Source of the DNA: Roseivivax marinus
GTDB lineage: Bacteria; Pseudomonadota; Alphaproteobacteria; Rhodobacterales; Rhodobacteraceae
NCBI RefSeq assembly: GCF_900109705.1
Contig: NZ_FOAI01000008.1
Coordinates: forward strand, 1 to 64,000
Length of the DNA: 64,000 bases
Reading direction: 5' to 3'
Shown: positions 17,655 through 28,708 of the stretch, in pieces
Layout: each line of letters opens with the position of its first letter
How positions within the stretch are numbered: the stretch's first letter is position 1
Program-made: the position numbers and the translations under genes
The notes under the pieces: generated by a model
What the model was told of the DNA's origin: nothing
What the model saw: the letters and a program-made list of their open reading frames with translations, nothing else
The model's database searches: none

Positions 17655-17732
17655 TCGAAATCCGAATGCGCCGCCTGGCCACGCGCAGAGCGGGGCTGGT
17701 CGGGGCCGCCGCGGCGCGATAGCACCGGACAC

Positions 17733-18341
17733 ATGCTCACTCTCGACTCCGTATCCGTGACCCGCGGCGGCGTGCCCGTCCTCGACGACGTGAGCCTCGC
17801 GCTCGGGCGGGGGCAGGCGGTCGTGTTGCGGGGCCCGAACGGGTCCGGGAAGACGACGCTTCTGCGGACCGTCGCCGGCCTGCAGCCTCCGGCAGCCGGT
17901 CGCATCGAGGGCGCGGAGCGCGTGGCGTATGCCGGTCACGCGGATGGCCTCAAGGCCAGCCTCAGTGCCGCTGAAAACCTGCGGTTCTGGGTCTCGGCGT
18001 TTGGCACCCACGATATCTTGCCGGCGCTTGCCGCTTTCGATCTTGAGGCGCTGGCCGACCGGCGCGCCGGCGAGATGAGCGCGGGCCAGAAGCGTCGGCT
18101 GGGCCTTGCGCGTATGCTGGTGACCGGGCGGCCGGTCTGGGTGCTGGACGAGCCAACCGTATCGCTCGACACGACCTCGGTCGGGCTCTTCGCGAAGGCC
18201 GTGTCGGACCACCTCGAGAAAGGCGGTGCAGCGCTGATCGCCACCCATATCGACCTCGGGCTGCCGGACACCAGAACGCTCGACGTCACGCCATATCGCG
18301 CCCGCCCGCGCGCCGCCGCGGCGGACGAGGCCTTCTTGTGA
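17733..18341 (+). CDS. ccmA: Heme exporter ATP-binding protein CcmA
   Basis: This 202-residue ABC ATPase belongs to the cytochrome c maturation complex CcmABCD. Walker A is GPNGSGKTT (about 34-42), the signature is [14 protein letters not shown], and Walker B is VWVLDEPT. With CcmB it powers release of holo-CcmE from CcmCD. The stop overlaps the GTG start of ccmB by four bases (GTGA), so the two are coupled. Confidence 0.95.
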   Translation: MLTLDSVSVTRGGVPVLDDVSLALGRGQAVVLRGPNGSGKTTLLRTVAGLQPPAAGRIEGAERVAYAGHADGLKASLSAAENLRFWVSAFGTHDILPALAAFDLEALADRRAGEMSAGQKRRLGLARMLVTGRPVWVLDEPTVSLDTTSVGLFAKAVSDHLEKGGAALIATHIDLGLPDTRTLDVTPYRARPRAAAADEAFL

Positions 18342-18994
18342 GGGCGCTTCTGCTGCGCGACCTCGCGCTTGCTGTGCGGGCAGGCGGCGGCTTCGGCCTC
18401 GGGCTGTCGTTCTTCCTCATTGTCACCGTGCTCGTGCCCTTCGCGGTTGGGCCCGACACCGGCACGCTCGCACCCATCGCGCCGGGCGTGCTCTGGATTG
18501 GCGCGCTGCTGGCGTGCCTTTTGTCCCTCGACCGCATCCTCGCGCTCGACTGGGAGGACGGCTCGCTCGACCTGCTGGCCACCGCGCCGCTGCCTCTCGA
18601 GGGTATAGTGACGGTCAAGGCGCTCGCGCACTGGATCACCACCGGACTACCGCTGGTGGCCGCCGCGCCCGCGCTCGGCGTACTGCTGAGCCTGCCGGGG
18701 CCGGGCTACCTCTGGCTCTTCGTGTCGCTGCTGCTGGGCACGCCGGCTCTGTCTGTGATCGGCACCTTCGGCGCGGCGCTCGTCGTCGGCCTCAAACGCG
18801 GCGGCCTCCTCATGTCGCTCCTCGTGCTGCCGCTCTACGTGCCGACGCTGATCTTCGGAGCCGAGGTGGCCCGCCGCGGGGCCGAGGGGCTGGACGTGCA
18901 GACGCCGCTTCTGATGCTCGCCGGGATCAGCACGGGGTCGCTCGCACTCTTGCCGTTCGCCGCCGCGGCAGTGTTGCGGGTCAATCTGCGCTAG
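18338..18994 (+). CDS. ccmB: Heme exporter membrane protein CcmB
   Basis: This 218-residue integral membrane protein has six predicted helices and is the transmembrane half of the CcmAB ABC unit. It starts at a GTG overlapping the ccmA stop. Family features include [20 protein letters not shown], an amphipathic loop near residues 67-87, and the last helix ending in [10 protein letters not shown]. It is followed after 81 bases by ccmC. Confidence 0.95.
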   Translation: MRALLLRDLALAVRAGGGFGLGLSFFLIVTVLVPFAVGPDTGTLAPIAPGVLWIGALLACLLSLDRILALDWEDGSLDLLATAPLPLEGIVTVKALAHWITTGLPLVAAAPALGVLLSLPGPGYLWLFVSLLLGTPALSVIGTFGAALVVGLKRGGLLMSLLVLPLYVPTLIFGAEVARRGAEGLDVQTPLLMLAGISTGSLALLPFAAAAVLRVNLR

Positions 18995-19075
18995 ATGTCG
19001 CGGCTGGCCCAACTGGACACGCGCGCCGGGACATGTGACTTGTTGTGCTCGGGAGTGGAGAAGTAGGGACAGCGC

Positions 19076-19804
19076 ATGTCGCTTTGGGAATACGCCAATC
19101 CGGTCAAGTTCATCCGTCTCGCGGACCGTATGCTGCCGCCGGTCGCCGTGCTGGCGCTGCTGTGCCTCGTGGTGGGGCTCGTCTGGGGCTTCTTCTTCAC
19201 GCCGGACGATTACCGGCAGGGATCGACCGTCAAGATCATCTACCTGCACGTGCCCTCGGCTCTGATGGCGATCAACGCGTGGCTGATGATGCTCGTGGCC
19301 TCGCTGATCTGGATCATTCGTCGGCACCACGTCTCGGCGCTCGCCGCACGCGCGGCCGCGCCGGTGGGCGCCACCATGACGGTGATTGCGCTCGCGACCG
19401 GGGCGATCTGGGGTCAGCCCATGTGGGGAACGTGGTGGGCCTGGGATCCGCGCCTGACTTCGTTCCTGATCCTGTTCCTGTTCTACCTTGGCTACATGGC
19501 GCTGTGGGAAGCGATCGAGAGCGACGATACCGCCGCCGACCTGACCGCGATCCTGTGTCTCGTCGGGTCGGTCTTTGCGATCCTGTCGCGCTACGCGGTG
19601 AACTTCTGGAACCAGGGCCTGCATCAGGGCGCCTCGTTGTCGATGGACGCCGAGGAGAACGTGGCCGACGTGTTCTGGTTGCCGCTGCTGGTCTGCATGG
19701 CGGGTTTCGTGCTGCTGTTCCTGGCGCTCGTGCTGCTGCGGACCCAGACGGAAATCCGCGCGCGGCGCACCCGCGCGCTCATCGCACGGGAGCGGGCGGC
19801 ATGA
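19076..19804 (+). CDS. ccmC: Heme handling membrane protein CcmC
   Basis: This 242-residue membrane protein with six helices presents heme to CcmE in the periplasm. The tryptophan-rich heme-handling motif WGTWWAWDPRLTS lies near residues 121-133. The flanking axial His candidates are in YLHVPSA (about residue 59) and NQGLHQGAS. The ATG start follows AGTAGGGAC. The stop overlaps the ccmD start by four bases. Confidence 0.96.
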   Translation: MSLWEYANPVKFIRLADRMLPPVAVLALLCLVVGLVWGFFFTPDDYRQGSTVKIIYLHVPSALMAINAWLMMLVASLIWIIRRHHVSALAARAAAPVGATMTVIALATGAIWGQPMWGTWWAWDPRLTSFLILFLFYLGYMALWEAIESDDTAADLTAILCLVGSVFAILSRYAVNFWNQGLHQGASLSMDAEENVADVFWLPLLVCMAGFVLLFLALVLLRTQTEIRARRTRALIARERAA

Positions 19805-19956
19805 TGCCTGAGCTCGGAAAATACGCCGGAACCGTGCTGTCGGCCTACGCCGTGTCGCTTGTGCTGATCGTGGTGCTCGTGGCGGTCAGCCTGTGGCGCG
19901 CCCGCCGCGTGCGGGCCGCGCTCGACCGCGTCGAAAAGAGGGGGCCCCGTTCGTGA
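19801..19956 (+). CDS. ccmD: Heme exporter protein CcmD
   Basis: This 51-residue single-span protein stabilises CcmC and helps release holo-CcmE. One membrane helix (about 11-32) is followed by a basic cytoplasmic tail with WRARRVRAALDRVE, the usual CcmD end. The ATG at 19801 overlaps the ccmC stop (ATGA); a second ATG follows immediately. Its stop overlaps the ccmG GTG start. Confidence 0.9.
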   Translation: MMPELGKYAGTVLSAYAVSLVLIVVLVAVSLWRARRVRAALDRVEKRGPRS

Positions 19957-20501
19957 AGCTCAAACCGCTGATGCTGTTGCCGCCGGTGATATTCGCGGCG
20001 TTTGCCGCGCTTGCGTATATCGGTATGTACCGCGAGGATCCGCAGGGATTGCCGTCAACGCGCGTGGGCAACCCGGCGCCTGCGATCACGCCCGAGGGGC
20101 TCGAAGGGTATCCGACAGTAGGTCAGGAGATGCTTGCCGACGGCGACGTGACGCTGGTGAACTTCTGGGCGAGCTGGTGCCCGCCGTGCCGCGCGGAGCA
20201 TCCGCAGCTGCTGGAATATGCCGAGCAAGGAGTCGATATCGTCGGCGTGAACTTCAAGGACCAGTCCAACGCGGCGCTGACCTACCTCCGTGAAGAGGAG
20301 AGCCCGTTCTCGGCGGTGGCCTTCGACCCCCGAGGGCGCACGGCAATTGAGTGGGGCGTGACGGCGCCGCCCGAGACCTTCATCGTCGATGGCGAAGGCA
20401 CGGTTCTGTTCCGGTTCCAGGGGCCACTGGTGGGGTCTGACTTCGAGCAGCGCTTCGTGCCCGCGCTCGAAGAGGCGCAGGCGGCCGCCGGAGCGTCGTG
20501 A
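19953..20501 (+). CDS. ccmG: Thiol:disulfide interchange protein CcmG (DsbE)
   Basis: This 182-residue membrane-anchored periplasmic thioredoxin-like protein reduces apocytochrome c before heme attachment. The signal anchor is at about residues 3-25. The active site WASWCPPC places cysteines at 76 and 79, and a cis-Pro lies in GVTAPPETF. The start is the GTG at 19953, overlapping ccmD; this gives a proper anchor, while the longer upstream frame is Arg-rich and unlike the family. Other ccm genes (ccmE, ccmF, ccmH, ccmI) are not in this cluster. Confidence 0.93.
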   Translation: MKLKPLMLLPPVIFAAFAALAYIGMYREDPQGLPSTRVGNPAPAITPEGLEGYPTVGQEMLADGDVTLVNFWASWCPPCRAEHPQLLEYAEQGVDIVGVNFKDQSNAALTYLREEESPFSAVAFDPRGRTAIEWGVTAPPETFIVDGEGTVLFRFQGPLVGSDFEQRFVPALEEAQAAAGAS

Positions 20502-20520
20502 CCCCGGCGACCACCGTCTC

Positions 20521-20676
20521 TCAGTAGCGCAGCGAGGCGTAGAGGCCGCACGCGTCAAGCGACAGCGCGCAGTCAGGATCGGCACCGTCCACGCGGCTGT
20601 CCTGTCCTGCGGCCCACGCGCCGAAGACCATCAGCACCGCCAGCGCGGCGGCCTGCAACATGGTCACGAGTTTCAT
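20521..20676 (-). CDS. Small secreted or membrane-anchored protein (51 aa)
   Basis: This 51-residue open frame has a hydrophobic segment at about residues 4-22 resembling a signal peptide (ending AWAAG). A short acidic tail follows with two cysteines in DPDCALSLDACGLYASLRY. It could be a secreted peptide with one disulfide. An in-frame ATG nine codons upstream (20703) would add MKLRTSRRN; neither start has a strong ribosome-binding site. I do not recognise a family. It is convergent with ccmG, 19 bases from its stop. Confidence 0.45.
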   Translation of the reverse strand: MKLVTMLQAAALAVLMVFGAWAAGQDSRVDGADPDCALSLDACGLYASLRY

Positions 20677-20894
20677 GTTCCGTCTGCTCGTTCTCAGTTT
20701 CATGGAGTTCTGCCTGTGCTCTCGTCCGGTCTCTTCTGGACCGATACGAGAGGTGTAGGACCACTCCGCCGAACTGCAGGCTCACGAGACGGTGATCGAG
20801 GCAGGACATAGGCGGAACTTCGCCTGTCGCTCCTCCGAGCAGCCGGTTCGTGCCGGGGCGCCGCTTTTCAGGACGCCCCGCGCTTTGGCCAGGG

Positions 20895-22202
20895 TCAGAG
20901 GATCGTCAGTCCGACCGCGATGATGGCACCCGACAGGATCAGGTGAACCGTGCAGAAGCCCATGATGTCCTTGGCGCGCAGCCCGGCGATGCCGAGAATC
21001 GGGAGCGCCCAGAACGGCTGAACCATGTTCGTCCACGCGTCGCCCCAGGCGACTGCCATGGCGGCGCGGGCCTGATCGAGGCCCAGGGCCTCGGCCGCAG
21101 GCATGATCACGGGCGCCTGCACCGCCCATTGGCCGCCGCCCGACGGGACGAAGAAGTTCACGACACCGGCAGACAGGAAGGTCCAGAACGGCAACGTCGT
21201 TGCTGTGGCAAAGCCTGTGAGGCCCTTGGAGATCGAGGCGGCGAGCCCCGAGTCGACCATGATCGCCATGATGCCGGCGTAGAACGGGAACTGGATCACG
21301 ATGCCGGCGCCGCCTTTCACCGCTTCGCTAAGCGACATCAGCAGGTTGCGGGGCGTGCCGTGCAGCAGGATCGCCAAAGTCAGGAAGAGGAAGTTGATCG
21401 TGTTCAGCGACAGCCCGCCGCCGGTGGCGAAGTGCTGGATCAGCCATGCCGCGCCCATGGCGCCCACGAACATCGACAGCACCGGCGTCGTTTCGATCCA
21501 GTCTGCGGGCGTTCCGGTGCGCGGACGGTCGTCCTCGGACTGCTTGAGCAGTTCGGGATCGATGAAGACGCTGTCCTCCTCCTTGGGAAGCATCGCGCGG
21601 TTGATGAGCGGTACCGCGATGAACAGCGCGATCACGATCGCCAGGTTGTAGAACGAGAAGATCGTCTCGGAGGTCGGAATAACCCCGATCGCATCGGCGA
21701 AGGGGTGGCCCTCGGTCGCGATCGAAAGTGGGATCGAGCCGGCGAGGCCACCATGCCAGACGATGAAACCGGAATAGGCCGAGGCCACGAGCAGTCGGTA
21801 ATCCACCCGCACGACGCGCGCGAGCTCCTTGGCGAAGAGCGCGCCCACAACGAGACCGAAGCCCCAGTTGATCCAGGATGCGAAGACGGACACCACCGAC
21901 ACCAGCAGGATCGCCCCGCCGGCGCTTGAGGCGAGGCCAGCGAGCGCCGCAAGGCCGCGGCGCACGATTGGCGTGGAGGCCATCATGTAGCCGGTCACGA
22001 GCACCAGCAGCATCTGCATCGAGAACGACAGGAGCGACCAGAAGCCGTCACCCCAGATGGCCACGACCTCGAGCGGGGGAGTGCCTTCGAACAGCAGCGC
22101 GGCGAGCGCCGCGACCAGCGTCAGGACCACGACGAAAACGAACGGGTCCGGCAGGTAGCGGTCCATGATCCGCACGAGCGGCCTGGAGATGACGGTGAGC
22201 AT
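20895..22202 (-). CDS. Short-chain fatty acid transporter family protein (AtoE-like)
   Basis: This 435-residue polytopic membrane protein resembles the AtoE/short-chain fatty acid transporter family (TIGR00366). It has about eleven hydrophobic segments. Landmarks are DRYLPDPFVFVVVLTL near residue 14, SAYSGFIVWHGGLAGSIPL, and the C-terminal VNFFVPSGGGQWAVQAPV motif with a conserved Asn and Gly-rich turn. It probably imports short-chain fatty acids or similar carboxylates; the substrate is inferred from family only. The start at 22202 is supported by GGGAGG nine bases upstream. Confidence 0.88.
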   Translation of the reverse strand: MLTVISRPLVRIMDRYLPDPFVFVVVLTLVAALAALLFEGTPPLEVVAIWGDGFWSLLSFSMQMLLVLVTGYMMASTPIVRRGLAALAGLASSAGGAILLVSVVSVFASWINWGFGLVVGALFAKELARVVRVDYRLLVASAYSGFIVWHGGLAGSIPLSIATEGHPFADAIGVIPTSETIFSFYNLAIVIALFIAVPLINRAMLPKEEDSVFIDPELLKQSEDDRPRTGTPADWIETTPVLSMFVGAMGAAWLIQHFATGGGLSLNTINFLFLTLAILLHGTPRNLLMSLSEAVKGGAGIVIQFPFYAGIMAIMVDSGLAASISKGLTGFATATTLPFWTFLSAGVVNFFVPSGGGQWAVQAPVIMPAAEALGLDQARAAMAVAWGDAWTNMVQPFWALPILGIAGLRAKDIMGFCTVHLILSGAIIAVGLTIL

Positions 22203-22297
22203 GACGGTCCTCCCTTGGAAATTCTGCAATTGCAGGTGGATTTGGGGGGAGGGATATCAATTTTCCGATGTATCCGGTCCCGCGCCCCCGGAAGTGG

Positions 22298-22330
22298 AAA
22301 AAACCCGGCCGGACGCGGGGTCCGGCCGGG
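22298..22330 (-). terminator. Rho-independent terminator after acnA
   Basis: A perfect 10-base stem, CCCGGCCGGA with TCCGGCCGGG, encloses a seven-base loop. On the minus strand it is followed by six T. It lies 48 bases after the acnA stop. Confidence 0.9.
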
Positions 22331-22377
22331 CGTGGATCGTATGGCGCCGGGCCCGGGCAGGGCCGCGGCGCACTAGA

Positions 22378-25167
<2,790 letters not shown>

Positions 25168-25248
25168 GATGCCTCCCTCTGCTAGCTTGGCGATCGGTCG
25201 CGGTCTGCCCGCTCTGTGCCCCACGGGGACATGCCGATCAAGGAAAGG

Positions 25249-25278
25249 TTTCGCGAAATGTATACTATTGTGCACAAT
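25249..25278. promoter_or_regulatory. Two palindromes in the acnA/DUF1223 divergent promoter region
   Basis: TTTCGCGAAA (25249-25258) and ATTGTGCACAAT (25267-25278) are perfect palindromes with centres 19 bases apart, about 80-110 bases upstream of acnA. The second resembles sites of dimeric GntR-type repressors. Which protein binds, if any, is unknown. Confidence 0.4.
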
Positions 25279-25396
25279 CGGGCGCAAGGCCGTTCCCGTC
25301 GAGGCAGCACGCCCGTATCTCTCTCAAAACCTTGATTGGCTATTACAGTTCCCTTGGTCTATCCGGATCGGAACCGACACCCACGGAGTCTGCCAC

Positions 25397-26095
25397 ATGC
25401 CCCTTCGCGCCGCCTGGATCGTCGCCCTCAGCGCCGGACTTTGCGGCACAACGGCGATGTCGGGTGAGCGTCCGGTCGTGGTCGAGCTCTTTACCTCGCA
25501 GGGCTGTTCCTCCTGTCCGCCGGCGGACGAGCTGCTGGAAACGCTGGGCTCGGACGCCGACGTGATCCCTTTGGCGCTGCATGTGGACTACTGGGACTAC
25601 ATCGGCTGGAAGGACAGCTTCGCCCAGGCGCGATTCACCAAACGGCAAAAGGCCTACGCCAAGGCGGCCGGCCGCCACACCATCTATACGCCGCAGATGG
25701 TCGTGAACGGCACCGAGGACGTGGTCGGCACACGCCCCAAGGACGTGGCGGCCCTGATCGCCGAACACCGCGCCGCAGAGACCCCGGTTGCGCTTGATGT
25801 CTCGAGATCGTCTGACATGCTGACCGTGCGGGTCTCGACCGAGACACCGGTCGGGCCGTCAGTCGTCTACCTCGTGCGCTATGAACCCGACGCCACGGTG
25901 CGCGTTCGCCGGGGCGAGAACGCGGGCCGCACGCTCGATTACACGCACATCGTCACAGATTGGGACATGATCGGGCGTTGGGACGGGCAGAGTGCCTTCA
26001 GAGAGAGCCAGCCGATGGAAGGGGACGCCCCCGCGGTCGTGCTGGTGCAGGAAGACGGCTACGGGCCCATCCTCTCGGCCGCACGCTTGCGCTGA
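25397..26095 (+). CDS. DUF1223 periplasmic thioredoxin-fold protein
   Basis: The 232-residue product has a Sec signal peptide of about 20 residues. The DUF1223 domain starts VVVELFTSQGCSSCPPADELL; the CxxC (residues about 36-39) sits where a thioredoxin active site would be. YTPQMVVNG, the region around a cis-Pro position, is also conserved. Members are presumed periplasmic redox proteins, but no substrate is known. The start at 25397 gives the signal peptide. The last 37 bases overlap the convergent acyltransferase gene. Confidence 0.85.
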   Translation: MPLRAAWIVALSAGLCGTTAMSGERPVVVELFTSQGCSSCPPADELLETLGSDADVIPLALHVDYWDYIGWKDSFAQARFTKRQKAYAKAAGRHTIYTPQMVVNGTEDVVGTRPKDVAALIAEHRAAETPVALDVSRSSDMLTVRVSTETPVGPSVVYLVRYEPDATVRVRRGENAGRTLDYTHIVTDWDMIGRWDGQSAFRESQPMEGDAPAVVLVQEDGYGPILSAARLR

Positions 26096-27003
26096 CGCCG
26101 CGCCTGCCGCTCGGGCTTCCAGCGGCGATGGATCCAGAACCACTGCGCGGGGTCGGCCTCGACCCGCTTTTCCAGCGCACGTGTCGCCGCTTTCATCATC
26201 TCAACTGGTTCGCCGTGCGGGATCGGCGCGTCGAACTCGGCTCGGAAGCTCTGGCCGTCGGGCAGGCGCACCCCGAAGAAGGGCACCATGAGCGCATCGG
26301 CCTTGAGCGCGATCTCAGCCGCGGAAGTCAGGGTCGGGGCAGGGCGGCCCATGAAGTCAATCGGCTCTCCCTTGCCCGCGTAGAGATCGAACAGCAGCAC
26401 GCCCATGCCGCCGCCACGGATATGGCGCAGCAGGCCCATGGTCCCGCGGCGTCCCTGTTCGAACACCGGGCCCGACAGGCGATGCATGTTCTCCGCGTAG
26501 TGGGCGTTGAAATAGGCGTTCGACATCGGCCGGTAGAGCCCGCCGATCTGCCAGCCGCGCGCGACAAGTGCCGCGCGGGGGGCCTCGAAGTTCCCGTAAT
26601 GACCGGTAACGAAAAGGATCGGGCGTCCCTCGGCACGGGCGGCCTCCATCGCGGGCAGACCCTCGCCGGTCACCTCGGCCTCGGCCATGCGGTCGCGCAG
26701 GCCGAGTACATCGTAATTCTCGATCATCGTGCGGCCTGCATTGCCGGCGACACGGTCGGCCAGCCTGCGGCGTTCGGGCTCGGACATGTCGGGCCAGACG
26801 TGGGCGAGGTTCTCCATCGCGCGCCTGCGATACCCGGCGAGCGGCGCCACGACCTTCGACACGAGAGCATCCATGAGCCGCAACCGCGCGCCGAGCGGCA
26901 GGGCGAGACACGCCGAGATCGCCGCGCGCAGGGCGCGGTCGGTGGCCCAGTCGCCCCAGCTTCCGGTGGGGAGCGCGCCGTCCTCGTCTGTCGGTTCTGC
27001 CAC
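26059..27003 (-). CDS. Lauroyl/lysophospholipid acyltransferase (LpxL/HtrB family)
   Basis: This 314-residue member of the LpxL/HtrB acyltransferase family transfers an acyl chain to lipid A or related lipids at the inner membrane. The catalytic HxxxxE motif is HYGNFE near residue 129. The later conserved blocks GLYRPMSN, GGGMGVLLFDLYAGKG and WFWIHRRWK (C-terminal signature) are all present. A hydrophobic N-terminal stretch near 29-55 provides membrane association. The start is a GTG at 27003. The 3' end overlaps the opposing DUF1223 gene by 37 bases. The exact acceptor lipid cannot be told from sequence. Confidence 0.87.
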   Translation of the reverse strand: MAEPTDEDGALPTGSWGDWATDRALRAAISACLALPLGARLRLMDALVSKVVAPLAGYRRRAMENLAHVWPDMSEPERRRLADRVAGNAGRTMIENYDVLGLRDRMAEAEVTGEGLPAMEAARAEGRPILFVTGHYGNFEAPRAALVARGWQIGGLYRPMSNAYFNAHYAENMHRLSGPVFEQGRRGTMGLLRHIRGGGMGVLLFDLYAGKGEPIDFMGRPAPTLTSAAEIALKADALMVPFFGVRLPDGQSFRAEFDAPIPHGEPVEMMKAATRALEKRVEADPAQWFWIHRRWKPERQARRQRKRAAERMGP

Positions 27004-27274
27004 GTGCGGCCCCGTCGATGGTTCGGTCAGGCCCTAGGTGATAGGTTGACGAGCATCGGGTCTCAAGCGCGCAGGTGGGATCGGCTGGGCAAACGGGGGC
27101 TTATCCCGCGCCTCCAACATTCTGGTGTCGCCGACTGACGCCTTAAGGATTATGCGCTTCGGAGCGAGGAATTGCGCGTGCTTTGCTCCGTATGGTCGCC
27201 GGAAGAAGAACTGGCGCGCGGGCGGCGCAGAGCCGACCGGCATCGGTCACGACCGTCCCATTCACACCACGCGC

Positions 27275-28327
27275 TCAGTCCTCGTCCGGTTCGACCATCT
27301 TGATCTCCCCGTTGTTGACCAGCGCCCGGATCGCGTCGATGACGGCACGCTGCGCAGCCTCGGCTTCCTTCGGTTTCGGCGTCGGACGCTCGGCGATCTC
27401 CTCGCTCAGGGTGGCCGCGACCCGCTTGGACAGATTGGCGAGCATGAACTCGGACACCGGCTGCAACTCCTCGGTGGTAGCGCCGGCGAGCGCCGTGACG
27501 AGGACGTCGTTCTCGACATCGCGGGACACCTTGGGCACGTCGGCCGCCGCCAGCCGTTCGGGGATATTGGCGAAGGTGAAGATCGCCCGGCGCACCGCTT
27601 CGGCGAAGGGCTTGTCGGTCTCGTCGAGCCCGGCGAGCACGTCGTCGCGGATGCCGTCGGCCGAGTAGTTGAGGATCGCACCCACCCGGTCCACCGGTGC
27701 GGAGGCGAAGGCGCGGGGCGGGTCGGCGTCGATCTGAGAGGCAAGCGCCAGCCCGATCCGGTCCACCGTCTCGGGCGTGACGCCCGAGGTCCGGGACACC
27801 GCATAGGTGATGCGCCGGGCCAGCGGACCGGGCAGCTTTCCAAGGACTTGTGCGGCCTTGTTCACCTCGATCTTCGACATGAGCACGGCGGCGATCTCGA
27901 TGCTTTCGGAGGTGACGATCTGGACCAGCCGCTCCACGCTCTGGCCGCCGACGCGGTCCCACGGGTCGCCGGTCTGGCGCACGCCGGCCTCCTTCCGGAG
28001 GCGACGGGCCGTCTGCGCGCTGATCTTGCCGTCGAGCATGTCGAGCGCACCGGCCACGCCGCCGGGAAACGACAGTCCAACAGCTTCCAGCTCGTCTGCG
28101 AATTCGCCGATCACCTGGTCGAGCGTCGCGCGGTCGATGTAGCGCATTGCGCCCAACTCGTGCGTCAACTGTTCCTGGAGATCATCGGGCAGCGACGAGA
28201 GCGGTACATTCGCGCCCTCGTTCAGGATGAACTGCACGACGATCGCCGCCTTGGCGCGGCGCGTCAGGCGACGAGGGCCTGGCGGCGGCTCGGGCGATCG
28301 ACCGGCAAACGACGCAGGGAGGGACAT
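27275..28327 (-). CDS. fliG: Flagellar motor switch protein FliG, divergent
   Basis: This 350-residue protein shows the FliG N, middle and C domains. The C-terminal block LANLSKRVAATLSEEIAE matches the family (usually NMSKRAAEMLREDLE). The middle-domain EHPQ motif of typical FliG is not present; ESIE stands there. The C-terminal charged torque loop (normally around VLLDDRSIQ) is replaced by IPERLAAADVP. It is therefore a divergent FliG, similar to those I associate with Rhodobacterales flagella. No other flagellar gene lies in this window, so it is genetically isolated between an acyltransferase and purB. Confidence 0.8.
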   Translation of the reverse strand: MSLPASFAGRSPEPPPGPRRLTRRAKAAIVVQFILNEGANVPLSSLPDDLQEQLTHELGAMRYIDRATLDQVIGEFADELEAVGLSFPGGVAGALDMLDGKISAQTARRLRKEAGVRQTGDPWDRVGGQSVERLVQIVTSESIEIAAVLMSKIEVNKAAQVLGKLPGPLARRITYAVSRTSGVTPETVDRIGLALASQIDADPPRAFASAPVDRVGAILNYSADGIRDDVLAGLDETDKPFAEAVRRAIFTFANIPERLAAADVPKVSRDVENDVLVTALAGATTEELQPVSEFMLANLSKRVAATLSEEIAERPTPKPKEAEAAQRAVIDAIRALVNNGEIKMVEPDED

Positions 28328-28410
28328 GGGCGAGGGCGCTTTCTGGCGGGTGCCCCCGGTATACCGCGCTCGCGGTTAAGAAAGCTTTATGCGCCGCCGC
28401 GCGTCAGGCG

Positions 28411-28436
28411 CGAAAACGGCCTCCGCGGAGGCCGTT
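28411..28436 (-). terminator. Terminator of the 51-aa secreted protein gene
   Basis: A perfect 22-base palindrome AACGGCCTCCG/CGGAGGCCGTT at 28415-28436 is followed on the minus strand by four T. It lies 16 bases after the small gene's stop. Confidence 0.75.
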
Positions 28437-28451
28437 CACAAAGGCGCGGGA

Positions 28452-28607
28452 TCAGCTGCTGACCGGCACGCAGGCGTGGCTGTCGCTGTCGTAGGTCATG
28501 CCATCGGCGCAGGACATGGCCTGCTTACCCCAGCTGCACTGGGCCGAAGCCGACATCGCGGAGACGGCGGTCAGGGCAGCCGCGGCGAGAAGCGTCTTGA
28601 TCGTCAT
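28452..28607 (-). CDS. Small secreted Cys-containing protein (51 aa)
   Basis: A 51-codon gene is supported by a strong GGAGGA ten bases before its ATG, a clear Sec signal peptide (residues 1-22, ending MSASA-QC) and its own terminator. The mature peptide of about 29 residues has three cysteines (QCSWGK, MSCADG, HACVPVSS) and a terminal SS. I know no function; it may be a periplasmic or secreted mini-protein, perhaps with one disulfide and one free or lipidated Cys. It lies 101 bases downstream of purB on the same strand but with independent signals. Confidence 0.75.
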   Translation of the reverse strand: MTIKTLLAAAALTAVSAMSASAQCSWGKQAMSCADGMTYDSDSHACVPVSS

Positions 28608-28708
28608 CTGTCATCCTCCATTGGAATGGAACGACGGTAGCACAGCTTGACGTTACGGCAAAAAGCGCGGCGCACGGGCGCGTTCACGCCCGCGCGAGCG
28701 CCCGATCT

